Of a DNA stretch of 64,000 nt, positions 1 to 12,025 are shown piece after piece. Within the stretch, counting starts at the first letter, position 1. Each line of letters begins with the position of its first letter. The DNA comes from Terebella lapidaria (taxonomy: Eukaryota; Annelida; Polychaeta; Terebellida; Terebellidae). The notes beneath the pieces were generated by a model. That model saw nothing but the letters and a program-made list of their open reading frames with translations. It was not told the origin of the DNA and did no database searches. Position numbers and translations under genes: made by a program. Where the stretch lies: contig OX424561.1 of the NCBI GenBank assembly GCA_949152475.1, positions 5,208,001-5,272,000 of the forward strand, written 5' to 3'.

Positions 1-1814
1 ACAGAAAAGAAAAGGGAGAAAAAAACCCCAATTCGTATTGATGACCTCGAGTAAGATAAACAGTGTAATCAAATATGTACATACCTGGATAATGTATATC
101 TTGTCATTGTAGCTCACACAATTATGGGTGTAATACCAATGTCCGAACGTCACACTGCTTTGAGGACCCCCACTGAACGAGTTTCATATTCCGAAATTAA
201 AACATGTGGTCCATAGAACTCGTCCGTGGCCTTGAAATTGGCCTAAGCCGTTGGTTTTTATCCGCACAGAGCTTAAAGGGTCCGTCTGTTGTCCGAGACT
301 GAATCACTATTGATAAATACGCGGCGTCTAAGACTCTTCAGCAGTGGATCTTTTCATGTCAAGGTCCGCCTTGGGGCTCGATTCATGTTTGCTATTCGCA
401 TTCTGCATGTGAATGGAAAACCCGGCATTATCTTCTTGATATAGTATTCAGAGCACATATAATGGTTATCTGTGAAAGAGACAGCTATATTCATTTCTTC
501 AATTACGTGTAGGCTACATGGTGTTTGTGAATCCACCAGGACAAAGTGGAATGAAAAGTATAACATTATTTTGATTCAGTTGCGCATACTACTTTGCATG
601 TTATCATCATCCATCAAGCCAAACAACTTGGTTGTACATGTTCGTGTCCAGAAACAACAGCGGATGAATGAACATCTACGATACTAGTATAGTGCATCAT
701 ACGGAACTTAATCAAGATCTAACAACACACTATTTGCATTTATATCACAGCAGAAACCCAGACAATTGATATAACACATAGAGGGCCTACTATAGTAGTA
801 GCACGTGCATACTTCTTCGTTGTATCATAGATTGCTCTAGTTGGTATTATCACAGTAAATCAAGTGTGTACTTACAATTGTACTTCAATTGTGTTCACTC
901 CAAATTTGCTGATGTTCTATCGAAGAACGAATCGAAGATAAATGAAATTCATGCATTCAAACGTGACTCTTTACATGCTTGTAAATTAATTTACAGTCAG
1001 GGCAATATTAGGTTAGATAGTAAAACTGACCACATTTACAATCGCTGTGATCGGTCGGAGTGTCATCTCATATCAACGCTCGGATGCGAAACCTATTATA
1101 TATTTGACGAGAAAAAGTTAAACGGGTAGATTTACCAGTGCCCAGAAACTCTTCAGATAGGACTTGAGTTTCGACCATCCTTCAGTGGCAAACATGGTTT
1201 ATTAAACCGGAATGTTTGAGGTTATAAATATAACAATCGAATTTTTGAATGTCCCGTACATGAGATAACAATATTCGTTATGGACATCCCACGCAGAAAA
1301 CACCTAGAGAGAACAATATCACAAGTAAAGTGCATCACAATATGACCCATCGGCTTGAGTCACACGCGACAGTGTTCCATTATGATATTTCATTTTTCAT
1401 TCCGTCCCACGGTATTATCAATAACACCTATGTATTTCTGCAGAAGTAGTATAGTACTGTAAAAATGGTCTTGTCTATTATTGTTCTGAACAAAGCATGG
1501 ATACATGTAGTATATATTATATACAGGGGATTTCCGAAAGTTAACATCTCAGGGCGGATTTAGGGGGTTTCGAAGGATTTGAACACCCCTCTCCCCCAGG
1601 AAAACGAACGACACCCACGAACCTCATAAATATGCTTTGAAATGACTCTACACGCATGTACTGTATATGTGCGCATAATTTATTGCAAAGTTTTCTCGGG
1701 AATCCCCCGTCTCCAAACCATGGAGCCGCCTTTGGCTATGTCGATTCTCGACGTAGGCCTATACATTTCGTTCTTATAGCTCATTTACACATGTGTGACA
1801 TTGTGTGATGTATA
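1..1814. other. Intergenic, nothing recognised
   Basis: I see no recognisable gene, RNA or element here. Open frames are short, the longest being 87 residues at 866-1129 on the plus strand, and have no family signature. Similarity to the segmental-duplication units that fill the next 28 kb begins only at about 1815. Confidence 0.5.
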
Positions 1815-3269
1815 GACGACCATGCTCTAACACACATGAAAGCAACTTTGCTGAAACTGATAAGGAACAATCAACCGAATATCGATATTCACGTATATTG
1901 ACTATAATTTTCCAATATGTGTTCAATGATTGCCATATAACCTCCTTTTACCCGTATGATAGTGAGTAAGAACGCCAATAATAGAGCTAATTTAGGATGT
2001 GATAACTGTTATTTATTGCCCTCTCACAGCCTGCCGATCATTACACGATAAAGACTGGGCCCGTCACCTGTGTTTTATCGAACCAACAAGTGTATTGTCC
2101 CTGCAAATAGTGAGATCATATCCAGCGCGTGCTACAAAATGGAGATATATTTTGCCCATTTGCGATGCTAATACTCGAATTAACATGAACGCTATCAACG
2201 AACCCCTTCCACTCCTCTCCCCGCCACGAACCTCAGCACGTCATGTGTTACGTGTATATGGGAGCGGGTCCTAGGACAGCACCATGGCAACCGACACCAT
2301 GGCAATGACACCGAGACAACGAAGCGCACACAGGCAGCAAGTCGTGATATGTCACGGCAACAATGATGTCGCAGGACAGTGTGGATTTTACTTATAATAA
2401 CTATCAAATTGATTTTTCACCAAAAAATATTATTTCATGTTTGATTGTGACCAATTTTAGCACAAAATTGTTTACGGCCCCAGAAGCTGAGTCTGACGAT
2501 GGACCCTTTCAGACAGTTAACTGAGGGTTTTAAGCTCTGTAGCTATATTAAAACTCGACGAGCCCTGAGGCACTGAAGCCCCAATGCGCTGCCAATCTTG
2601 CAGTTGGCTGGTCCCCTATCAACACACGATTGAATCCTCACAAAGCCTCGGGTATTGTTGTCATTGCGAGCATCTCCTGTTGTGACATTCAATAAAGTGT
2701 GTCAGGGCAAACAGAAATAAATCCAGTTCTGATTACGGAGTCCAGACAGGAGTTTTCACCCGTGCCAGTCGGACAATCGAGGAGTTGTCGCAGTCGGAGA
2801 GCAGACAGATAGATGGACGGTTCATGGGCGGTGGACAAACTACATACCGCTGTTCTTAGCCTACTGTCCCCTCCAGTCCCCCCAACTCCCATCAGCGACA
2901 GCTCGGTGACACTCACAAATAGCTTATGTCCACTACTATCCCGACAGGACTTTGGTCCTGAAGGACACAACTGTCTGCCCTGCGGAAAGTCAGCCGTGTC
3001 GTCTCCCGTGGAGCTGTTGTCTGGCGTCGTTCGGTGTAGAAGGAGGCTGGGTCGGGGCTGTGTAAAGCCTCCGATTGATTACATTCACACAGTATCGACG
3101 ACTGAGCGAACTCTCTCATCGATCAGGCCAGCTGACAGCGGAAACAAAAACCCAGTAACATGAATGTAGTCCCTAATACTGCACAATGTCATGTCATTTA
3201 ATATGGCACTTCAACACATTGACATCACATATGTGTATTTGTGTCTATCAGTTACATGTTGTATACATT

Positions 3270-4686
3270 TTTTTTTTATTTAAACGTAATTTATTTATCG
3301 AGGATTTTCAAACGCATATTTACATGCACAGACATGAATCTCCTCGTCCAGGACGGGTCGTACAAACCTAGCGATTTCGTTCTCACTTTCAAAAAAACAA
3401 CAACAGTAATTATCATTCATTTCACAAGAATCGATTTGATTCTGAAATATATAGATAAAATGCATCAAATAAAGCATGATTATCATCAATAGAGAGTGAA
3501 ATATTACCCTTTAAAAATGTATCACATATAATTCTCATCTGAGCAGAACTTAAGTTCTCAACTGTGAAAGGTCCAACTAGTTGTGATAGGAGGGGGGCAC
3601 AGGTGGCGAGCATCTTGAGCCGGGCAGCTCGATAGGTTGGGCAATGTAGAATGTAATGAATGGTATCCTCGTTGCAGAAGCCACAGCTTCCACAAACTGA
3701 ACTATTAATGAAGTTATATTTCTTCCTATGACTGTTTAGTCCACTTAGCCCCATTCGCATACGAGCCTGATGTACAGGACCACGGCCTGTACCGTAACAA
3801 TATAAGGGGTTACTCTCTGGGAAAAATGAATCCTTAATCCTTCGCTTGAATACAGGAAAAGAAGGGGCCAATTTTATAGAAGAACTTAAATTATTCCATG
3901 CAGCTGCAGCGGAAATGAAAAATGATTTCTTATAGGCAAGTGTCCGAGCTCGGGGAACTCTTAGGTCTCTAGCATTCCGTACTTCATAATGATGTGTTGC
4001 GGAAACCACGCCCGGGCAGAGTTCAGAGAGATACGGCGGAGTAAGGCCATTCATTACTTTATACATCATGCATAACCGATAATAATTTCGTCGCACCTTT
4101 AGTGTGGGCCATCCCAAGTCATTGAGCAGGGCAGTATTACTGACTGAATTATAAGCACCAGTGCATGTCAACGCTGATGATCTCTGGACCCGCTCCAAGG
4201 CACCCGACAGATAATCTGGACAGTTGTTATATATCAAATTTCCATATTCCAAAATAGGTCTAATAAAAGTGGTATAAATAGTCTCCTTACATTTCCTTGG
4301 CAATACATAAGCCAATCTTTTCAGCATATTCAACATGGGCCCAGCTTTAGAAATCCGATCATGGATATGCATGTCCCAAGTCATGTCTTCTGTGAAAATA
4401 ATTCCCAGATGTCTATGTTGAGCCACTCTAGAAATTTCTTGCTTATTAAAAATAATAGGATCATAATTTAATCTGTCTTTTTTTCTCGAGAACACGATCA
4501 TAATAGATTTTATGGCGCTGAATGAGACAGCCCATTGACCGGCCCATTGATTCAGTGTTTCGAGATCTAGGTTCAATTCCATGATGTTTTTTCTTGGGTC
4601 AGTAATTACTTCCATGAGGCATGTATCATCTGCATATAGGAAAATATCACTCTCAATACCAACAGTTATGTCATTAATGAAAACTA
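3270..4686 (-). mobile_element. 5'-truncated LINE (non-LTR retrotransposon)
   Basis: The insertion interrupts unit 0 exactly where units 1 and 2 are continuous (about 10405 and 18495). It is flanked by the 8-bp direct repeat TATACATT at 3262-3269 and 4687-4694. It begins on the plus strand with a T-run (3270-3278), which is the poly(A) tail of a minus-strand insertion. On its minus strand it encodes the end of a reverse transcriptase. The 5' end is cut just before the YADD motif, which is typical of target-primed reverse transcription that stopped early. Confidence 0.88.
3422..4686 (-). pseudogene. LINE reverse transcriptase, C-terminal fragment
   Basis: The frame is open for about 420 element-derived residues. 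It starts inside the RT palm with a YADD catalytic box (in FLYADDTCLM), then HLGIIF, the thumb-like RPILEYG segment and a C-terminal cysteine/histidine motif (CGSCG...H..LHCP). This resembles non-LTR retrotransposons of the Jockey/CR1 group; the exact clade needs an alignment. The endonuclease, the RT fingers and most of the palm are absent, so it cannot be autonomous. The frame stays open past 4686 into host DNA up to 4747 by chance. The TSD shows that those first residues do not belong to the element. Confidence 0.88.
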
Positions 4687-5441
4687 TATACATTGATATA
4701 TCAAACAAATGAAGTCCGCAATCGCTGTCCTGCACAAGTGCATGCATCTAGCGATCTACGTCATCTGCAAAGGTTACATTGTCATTTACCTCTCACTGAG
4801 GAGTTTAGCAGTAAGTAGACCTTTCCCAGTCGCTATTTCACAAAACTGACATTTCCGTAATTGTGGTCTCACGTCATTATATATTGAAAATTCCGTGTGG
4901 ATACAGACCTCGGTGTGCTAGTGGGAACGAGAATAGCTCATGTGACGCTGTCTCATCATTCTGATAAATACCATGTAAACACATACATCCCATGACATAA
5001 TCAACCAATGTTCAATATTGTACATGTATAATTGAAATGTAAATAATCGTAAAGGTGTCAGGAACCACAGAGTTTGTACTCTCATAATGAGAAAGGCCAT
5101 GCCGGGTGATACAGGCACTGAAGATAGAAGGAACACTTGATAGAAGCAATTAATGCATGATGCAAAGCAGAGAGTTTCCCAGTCCAAAAGAAATGATCCA
5201 CATGGCGTTAAAATGCCTGGATACTCGATATACTTGTTTATTCGATATCTTCTCACTATCCAGTACATTGACTCACGAGTGACGACCTGATGTTGGTTAG
5301 CAACACTGGGCGCAATTGATATTACAACAAGAAATGTCTGATAGACAATGTCCACGGCACAATGTGACAAATTGTGGGCAGCTTTATTTGTAACTGTAGA
5401 GTTATATGTAAGTACTCTCTCTGAGGATAATTTCAGTATCG

Positions 5442-5446
<5 letters not shown>

Positions 5447-5489
<43 letters not shown>
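5447..5489. repeat. (GA)n microsatellite
   Basis: An uninterrupted GA dinucleotide tract of 43 bp lies inside unit 0. The matching place in unit 1 (about 13423-13430) has only GAGAGAG, so the tract expanded after the copies separated. Confidence 0.97.
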
Positions 5490-5490
<1 letters not shown>

Positions 5491-6701
5491 AGCGAAATAA
5501 GTTTGGAAGTGGAGCAAAAAAGTTTGTTTTCATTGAAAATTACGAAGAGCAGACTTTCTGTCAATAATTGTTTCTGTCAATAGTTTCTGTCAATAATTGT
5601 AGATATCAGACCCGTGTCAGGAACAATCTCCAACCCAAATACGTTAAATTATAGAAAAATTCCTTGGCGAATTTTACGAGTATAGTAAATCAGTGTTAAT
5701 AAGAGACAATATAGCCAGCTACTAGAGATTGTACTGTTACCTGGTACCTGTACTAAGGAGCTGATGGTGCTATATTATTTGTTAGATTTGGAAATTGTAA
5801 ATAGGGAGGAAATTGAAAGGGATTGTGAACCACCATACATGAAGTCCGCTTTATCATTCCATTAACCATATGTCGACCACTCCCATTGTATTTATGGTAC
5901 ACATACACGTAGTACTTTTTCTCAGCTATTTAGGGACATTCTACAGATATCACCTTAAAAAATGTTAGTGTTGATAGTGTTACGTAGGAGTTTTGAAGTG
6001 AGGACTAGGTTCTAGTCAAGTATGAAAGTATGAGGTCACAGAAAAATAAGAAGTTTTTGGTTCTCGACTGGATTTTTGTTTAATTACACAAAATGTTTTT
6101 CATGTAAGTTTTTGTTACAAAATAAACGAAGAACATTTTCACGCCACTACGTTTTCCATCAACATCCAAATTTTGACCTAAATATGTATTCACAAAATCA
6201 GTCACCACATAATTATTCCAAAGAGTTTGGTGATGGACGAAATCTACGTTGGTTTAATGGTAGACTGATGACACGGACAGCCAGGCTGTACCAGGCTCCT
6301 GTATTCCATAAAGTAGGCTGCTCTAGTACACCCTCATCCAGAATGTACGGTCCGAATCCATTAACATTAGGTCAATATCCCATTCAACGGTATTGGTATT
6401 CCACGTACCTGCTTCTGAAAACTGTTTTTGGACCGATAATCCAACAATAATGTCCAATATACATACTCTCTGGACAGACATAGCGAACGCCATGATGGAC
6501 AATCTGCAAATATATTCATGGCTTTGTCTTGCGCCTGTGAGCTATGTTCCGGCAAATTCACCATGTGACTACTTGCTTGGCGGAACCAAAACCACTTCCA
6601 AATCCTAGGTTTCCACCCTTGCCAAGGGTGTAGTACAAACCCTCAATAAATAACTGCGTGTCATCCAACCATGCAGACTACACCTCATTTCCCGTGAACT
6701 A

Positions 6702-7710
6702 CTACACTGGCTGTTGTCTGAGTGAGGCTGGGGTCGAGGACTTGGAGGCCTTAAGGCACGACTTGAGCGGCGCTGGTGGCAGAGGAACGGGCTTTAGGAT
6801 CTGTACGTCCTCCTCTTCCTCATCCTCCTCCCCACTCTCCTCCTCGCTGTCGTCAGGACGCCGAGCGGGCGGCGGAGAACACCTGCCGTGGGACAGCATG
6901 ACGGCGATGGTCTGGAAGTCCTGGGCGTCGACAAGGTCTATGGGCCGCTCACGGTCCCCAGTCAGAGCTGACTTGTCAGCCCCATGTTGGAGCAAGATCC
7001 TACAAGATGGAAAAGAGAATAGTTAGCAAGTATAGTATCAATAAGGCTCTTGCACATAGCCTGAAGATAGTGAAGCCACTAGATACCTCAAACATATCTT
7101 TTCATGACAAAACAAAATGGACAACATACATGCAGAATAAATCAGCTACATCCTCAACTCAACATTTCCGTAAAGGAATTCTGTATCGTACCTGACGATA
7201 TCCGTGTGACCCTCGGAGCAGGCAGCATGTAGAGGTGTCCATGTGTCCTCATCTGCTTTGTTGACGTCTGCTCCATGACGTAACAAAAGACGGATGGCCG
7301 CCATGTTGTCGTCCAGCACCGCTTGGTGGAGGGGCGTCATACCTGGGAGTAGATATGTTTCTCTCCAGAACCAGTTGAATTTATGACATCAAATTATTAT
7401 GTGTGCTTGAATTATAAACCACTAGATTTTAAGTTGTTTTTGTCCTTCAATCTTCGGCTGTTAAGGTAGTGTTTAGGTTCACTATCAAAACTGCAGTACT
7501 TGAAATAATTTGTATACACGTTGACTGTGTACCTGAGTGACCAATACTGTTGATGTCTATCGTGACACTCGCTCTCCGCAGCATGTTGTACGTGGCTTCC
7601 ATGTCATTCTCCTTGATGTTGTCCAAGAAGACCAGCTCGTCCGGGAAGCGGACATGTGGCCGGGCTTTGCCAGGGTTCTCCTTGCCAAACAAACTCGCAC
7701 ATCGGCTCAT
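6702..7710 (-). CDS. PPP1R27: PPP1R27-like ankyrin protein, copy A
   Basis: Three exons on the minus strand join in phase: 7533-7710, 7192-7342 and 6702-6999 (stop at 6702-6704), giving a predicted 208 residues. Donors are GTACAC and GTACG, and acceptors end in CAG and TAG. Near residue 20 is a PP1-docking RVxF-type motif (HVRF), followed by PDELVFLDNI as in vertebrate PPP1R27. Exon 2 holds the best ankyrin repeats (TPLHQAV...GADVN...TPLHAACSEGHTDIV), which continue into exon 3 (LLQHGAD). The C-terminus is unusual: an acidic run of Glu/Asp/Ser followed by a proline- and lysine-containing tail, making it about 50 residues longer than vertebrate PPP1R27 (about 154). Known family members bind and inhibit PP1; the function here is inferred. 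The adjacent duplicate unit has a near-identical copy. Confidence 0.85.
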
Positions 7711-7801
7711 GGCTGCTCAAATCCTGGACGAGGAATTACAAACACTGCTCGTTGCCGGTTCCTCTACAGAATCTCTACCTGCGGATAGAGAACGCCTGGG
7801 T

Positions 7802-7808
7802 TTTTATA
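7802..7808 (-). promoter_or_regulatory. TATA box of PPP1R27-like copy A
   Basis: On the minus strand this reads CATATAAAAACC, about 95 bp upstream of the start codon. The same box, at nearly the same distance, is conserved in copy B (15750-15756). It is missing from the inverted pseudogene copy, where a deletion of about 100 bp removes it. Confidence 0.65.
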
Positions 7809-10800
7809 TGGCACTGAGTCCAGTCATTTAGGTACCAAGTCATAAAGTATCAGTAAAGTTTGTTCATACTGGTCTGGATTGAGCAATCGACATGTGTGTG
7901 TGTGGTACAGAGGTCAGTGTGTAACCATGGCAACATTATCTCGTGTTCTTGGGACTCAAGGGCCTGGATACGTCTGCTTGCTCTCGCTTCTGGGAAACAG
8001 ATGGATACCTGTTTACCAGTGCAGCATGCATGCAATCGATAGTGAGGTAAACAGAAATATTACTTTTTTCTTCCGAAACAGACACCTTGTGGGTTAGTGT
8101 TCCATGGAATTCATAACATTCTGGGAAAAAGAACAGAAAAAGATTATTTACGTGTTTGTAGCCCAAAGTGTGAGTTTTTTCAGCAAACAGCATAATGCTA
8201 CTGAGTTCTTTGCACAGCAACGATAGCTAGTGCCCTGTACACACTGTGACGATAGACACCAGAAGAGGACTTAACATAAACCTGTTGAGACCCGCTAAGA
8301 CATCAAGATGAATGATTACTTTATCCTGCCAGACAGGGGGGCGGCTTGAAACAAAGCAATTTGTGTTCTGTATGAGACAGAGTAGCAACATTACTATTCT
8401 AAACCCATTGGGAAAGCTAATGGGCACAATTCAGTTTGTAGTGATAAATCCTCGCACTTCTGTGTGCATTTGTCCCCACTCAAGACGAGACAGGAAAAGA
8501 ACCTACCTTATTCTGCCGTGACCTCCTTGTACACTCCACTTCAAATCTCCTCTAATCCACTCGACAATTCGAGGTCACTGTCCTATAGAGAGATGCCAGA
8601 TATAGAGAGGTAAATCCTGGACTTTACATTTCAAGTTTCAGTTTCATCATCAACTGTCCATGTTGACATGGTCGTCCTCCACACGCCTTTGAAACATCTG
8701 GATGATTTCCAGTTCTATCTGGCAGATGCAGTTACATCTGCAACAACCAAGTTACATGTCAAATACATGCGCAGCTAAAGCTCTCGCTGTCAAAGCTGCC
8801 AAAGACAGGGATGTTTTCATACACAAAAAATTGTTGTCTGCAAGAAATTTGAGAATAGTAGGACGACGTGTGAATTAGTCAGGCATATTTTCCTTTCATC
8901 CCTATAAGGCAATGTCTTTCGACCCAATACATGACCCTCGAAATAGAGACGACCATGTAATGAATACGTAAGTAAGATTTCACGCGATATTTCAATGAAA
9001 CTGATAATGTGCAACTGAGAATTGATATTGACGTTTATGGATTTTGATGTTTAATTATCCAATATGTATTCAATGATCACCATATCACTTTCTATTTCAT
9101 GTATGAGAGTGAGTAAGAACGCCAATAATAGAGCCAGGAATGTGATAACTGTTATTTATTGCCCTCTCACAACCCACCGATCATTACACGATAAAGCCTG
9201 GGCCCGTCACCTGTGTTTTATAGAACCAACAACCGTATTGTCCCTGACAATAGTGGAATCATAACTCTGACAAAGGAAATATATTTTGGCCATTTGCGAT
9301 GCTAATAATACTTGCGTTAATGTTGGCCATGTCGACCGCCCCCCCCCCCCCCTCAGAACCTCAGCACGTCATGTGTTACGTGCGTATGGGAGCACCATGA
9401 CAACCGATACCATGGCAGTGACACCGAGACAACGGAGCACATACAGGCCGCAAGTCGTGATATGTCACTGCAACAATGACGTCGCAGGACAGTGTGGATT
9501 ACCGACTCCAACCAGAAAAAGTTATCAAACTCATTTTGTATCCAAAATATTCTTGCATATTTGATTGTTGCTGAATGTAGCACTTTTGTTGATGCCTCTT
9601 GAGCTTGAGTGTGATGAAGGCTATTTTCAGACAGCTATACTGAAACTCGACGAGCCCTGAGGCACTGAAGTCCCAAAGCCCAATCTTGCAGTTGACTGGT
9701 CCCCTATCAACACAAGATTGAATCCTGACAAAGCCTCGGGTATTGTTGTCATTGCGAGCATCTCCTATTTTGACATTCAATAAAGTGTGCAAGGACAAAC
9801 AGAAATAAATCCAGTGCTGATTACCGTGATCACCCAGTCCAGACAGGAGACTTTCGAGGTGGTGTCCCAGTCAGACTATTGCAGACAGATAGACGCACAG
9901 GCGGACTGTTCCAGAGCGGTGGATAGACTAAAGACCTATATAATCGGACGTGTGTAGCCTATGGTCCAGTCTAATTCCCTTCAATAGCCATCGGCAGCAG
10001 CTCCCGGTCACTCAAACATAACTTTCTGTATGTCACTTTTCCAAAAGGACGTTGGTCCTATAAGGACACTCCCCACGACTCTCTGGCTCAAGGACAGCCG
10101 GCGGTGTCGTCTCTTGAAGACTAACTGTCTGGCGTCCGACGGTCGGACAGCGTGAATAATTGTACGTGTTTAGTGGGGGGGGGGGGGGGGGGGGCTGTAT
10201 AACGCGGTTTAGAAGTCCTTATTGATCACATCTACATAGTACCGACGACTGAGCAAATCCTTTCATCGATCAGGCCAGCAGACAGCGGAAACAAACCCTC
10301 GTACTGACGGTGTAATACTACACAATGTCATGTAATTAGAGCACTTGGACACATCGATATCACACGTGTGTGTGTTTGTGTGTTAGTCATTTGCATGTTG
10401 TACACATTAAGATATTAAACAAATGAAGTCAGAGAGCGTTGTCCTGCACGGGTGCATGTGGAACCTACGTCATCCCAAATGGTCAAACCGTCATTTTCCT
10501 ATCACTGAGGAGTTGTCATATCATAGTTTAGCAGTAAGTAGACCTTTCCCAGTTGCTATTTCAGAAAACTGACATTTCCGTAATTGTGATCTCACATTAT
10601 TATATATTGAAGATGCCGTGTGGATACATACCTCGGTGTGCTAGTGGGAATGAGAACAGCTCATGTGACGCTGTCTCATTATTCCAATAAATATCATGTA
10701 AACACGTACATCCCATGACGTAATCAACCAATGCTCCAATTAAATCGTGACGAAAATTCAAATATGAAATACTCACAAGCTGGAGTTACATTCGATTAAC

Positions 10801-11457
10801 AACTAGATCTACATACATGTGCCATGTCCTCTCATGGACCGAGGTAGTCAATAACAGCTCGAAGTTCTGTTTGATTCACATCAGCACACTACACGTGTAC
10901 AGGTTCAATCAACACCGATGTGAAATATCGTGTGATAATTGGAAATTTGAAAATCCCATTGTACAGATTTACGATCATTCACAGGCAATCACTGATAAAA
11001 TCAATATCCAATATATCGATAGTCGCCCAGCAATGCGATGTGGGTCGTTGTGGGAGAAGAGTTGTCGAACAAGGTGATTTTTTGTTGCCTTCACATTTCA
11101 CAAGACACCTTCATTATCATGATTATGGATGTTAATAGTAAGTTCAAGTGATCATTGCCTATTTTCTTTCACATTTTTGCCATGAAGTACCTTACACATT
11201 CCAAATTACACTTTAAACATACTGATAATACTGCAACTTTGCAAGTTTGTTTGATCATATGTTCGAACAATTATTAATTCGAAATAATATACGTATATAT
11301 TTTTATACCACATGATTTGTTGTCATATTCGTATCACGCATTATATGCAGGTATTTGTCTAACCGCCATACAGAATTCAAAATTGGTTTTAAAGCAGTGT
11401 CATCGATAAATACACAACGTTTATTCACTGACCTTTCTCGTATTGGAGTAATTGCTA

Positions 11458-12025
11458 TACTCGGATTTTTCTAACTCGTTTACACTGTTTTTCGCTAATA
11501 TTTTTGTGATGCTAAACGCTATCGTTCTATAACTCGGCATACTTCACCTGGGAGTCAAACGGCAATTTGCTACCAAATTTCAGACAGCTATCGCGAAAAT
11601 TGAAAAAGTTGGCAATCTACCCCAATGTTAAATTTAGCCCTATTATTTAATTTCTGGGCCCGCACACAATGTTGTGCATTTTTTTAGTTTTGTAGCAGAG
11701 CAATGTTTCATAATCAACATGTTTGTGTAGAATACACCCCATTGTATCTTCTGGTTCAAAGTTACAAGAATATTTCGAATCCTGATGGATGTAAACAGGA
11801 CCAATTCCTCGGATATGCTCATATTCTCGATATCCCGTTTTGGGCTGAAATTTAACATTGGGGTAGACTGCCAACTTTTTCAATTCTCGCGTTAGCTGTC
11901 TGAAATTTGGTAGAATAATGCCGTTTGACTCCCAGGTGAAGTATGCCAAGTTATAGAACGATAGCGTTTAGCATCACAAAAATATTAGCGAAAAACAGTG
12001 TAAACGAGTTAGAAAAATCCGAGTA
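11458..12025. mobile_element. 568-bp foldback element with about 180-bp terminal inverted repeats
   Basis: The left arm (11458 to about 11640, starting TACTCGGATTTTTC) is repeated in inverted orientation at about 11843-12025 with few mismatches. The central spacer is about 200 bp. A TA dinucleotide flanks each side (11456-11457 and 12026-12027). Unit 2 (about 21130) and inverted unit 3 (about 25970) both lack it and read straight through ATTGCTACACACC, which is the site with a single TA. A TA target duplication and long TIRs fit a nonautonomous Tc1/mariner-type element. It contains no transposase. Confidence 0.92.

Larger units (their letters stand above)
1815..5930. repeat. Segmental duplication unit 0 (truncated)
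   Basis: From about 1815 the sequence is a diverged copy of 8930-10760 and 17060-18800. For example, the stretch around the conserved GCCCTCTCACA and TTACACGATAAAG motifs near 2020-2060 recurs at 9160-9190 and 17290-17320. After about 4995 it jumps to sequence that in unit 1 lies at 13040-13840, so roughly 2.3 kb of the unit is missing. It carries no PPP1R27-like exon. The LINE at 3270-4686 interrupts it. Confidence 0.75.

Noticed and set aside
4918..5517. 199-residue minus-strand open frame with a long Ser-Leu run
   Set aside because: The Ser-Leu run is just the (GA)n microsatellite. The same region in unit 1 does not keep the frame, and there is no family signature.
6658..7026. 122-residue plus-strand frame rich in serine (also at 14634-14966)
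   Set aside because: It is the antisense of the acidic exon 3 of the PPP1R27-like genes. The Ser run is the complement of the Glu/Asp run.
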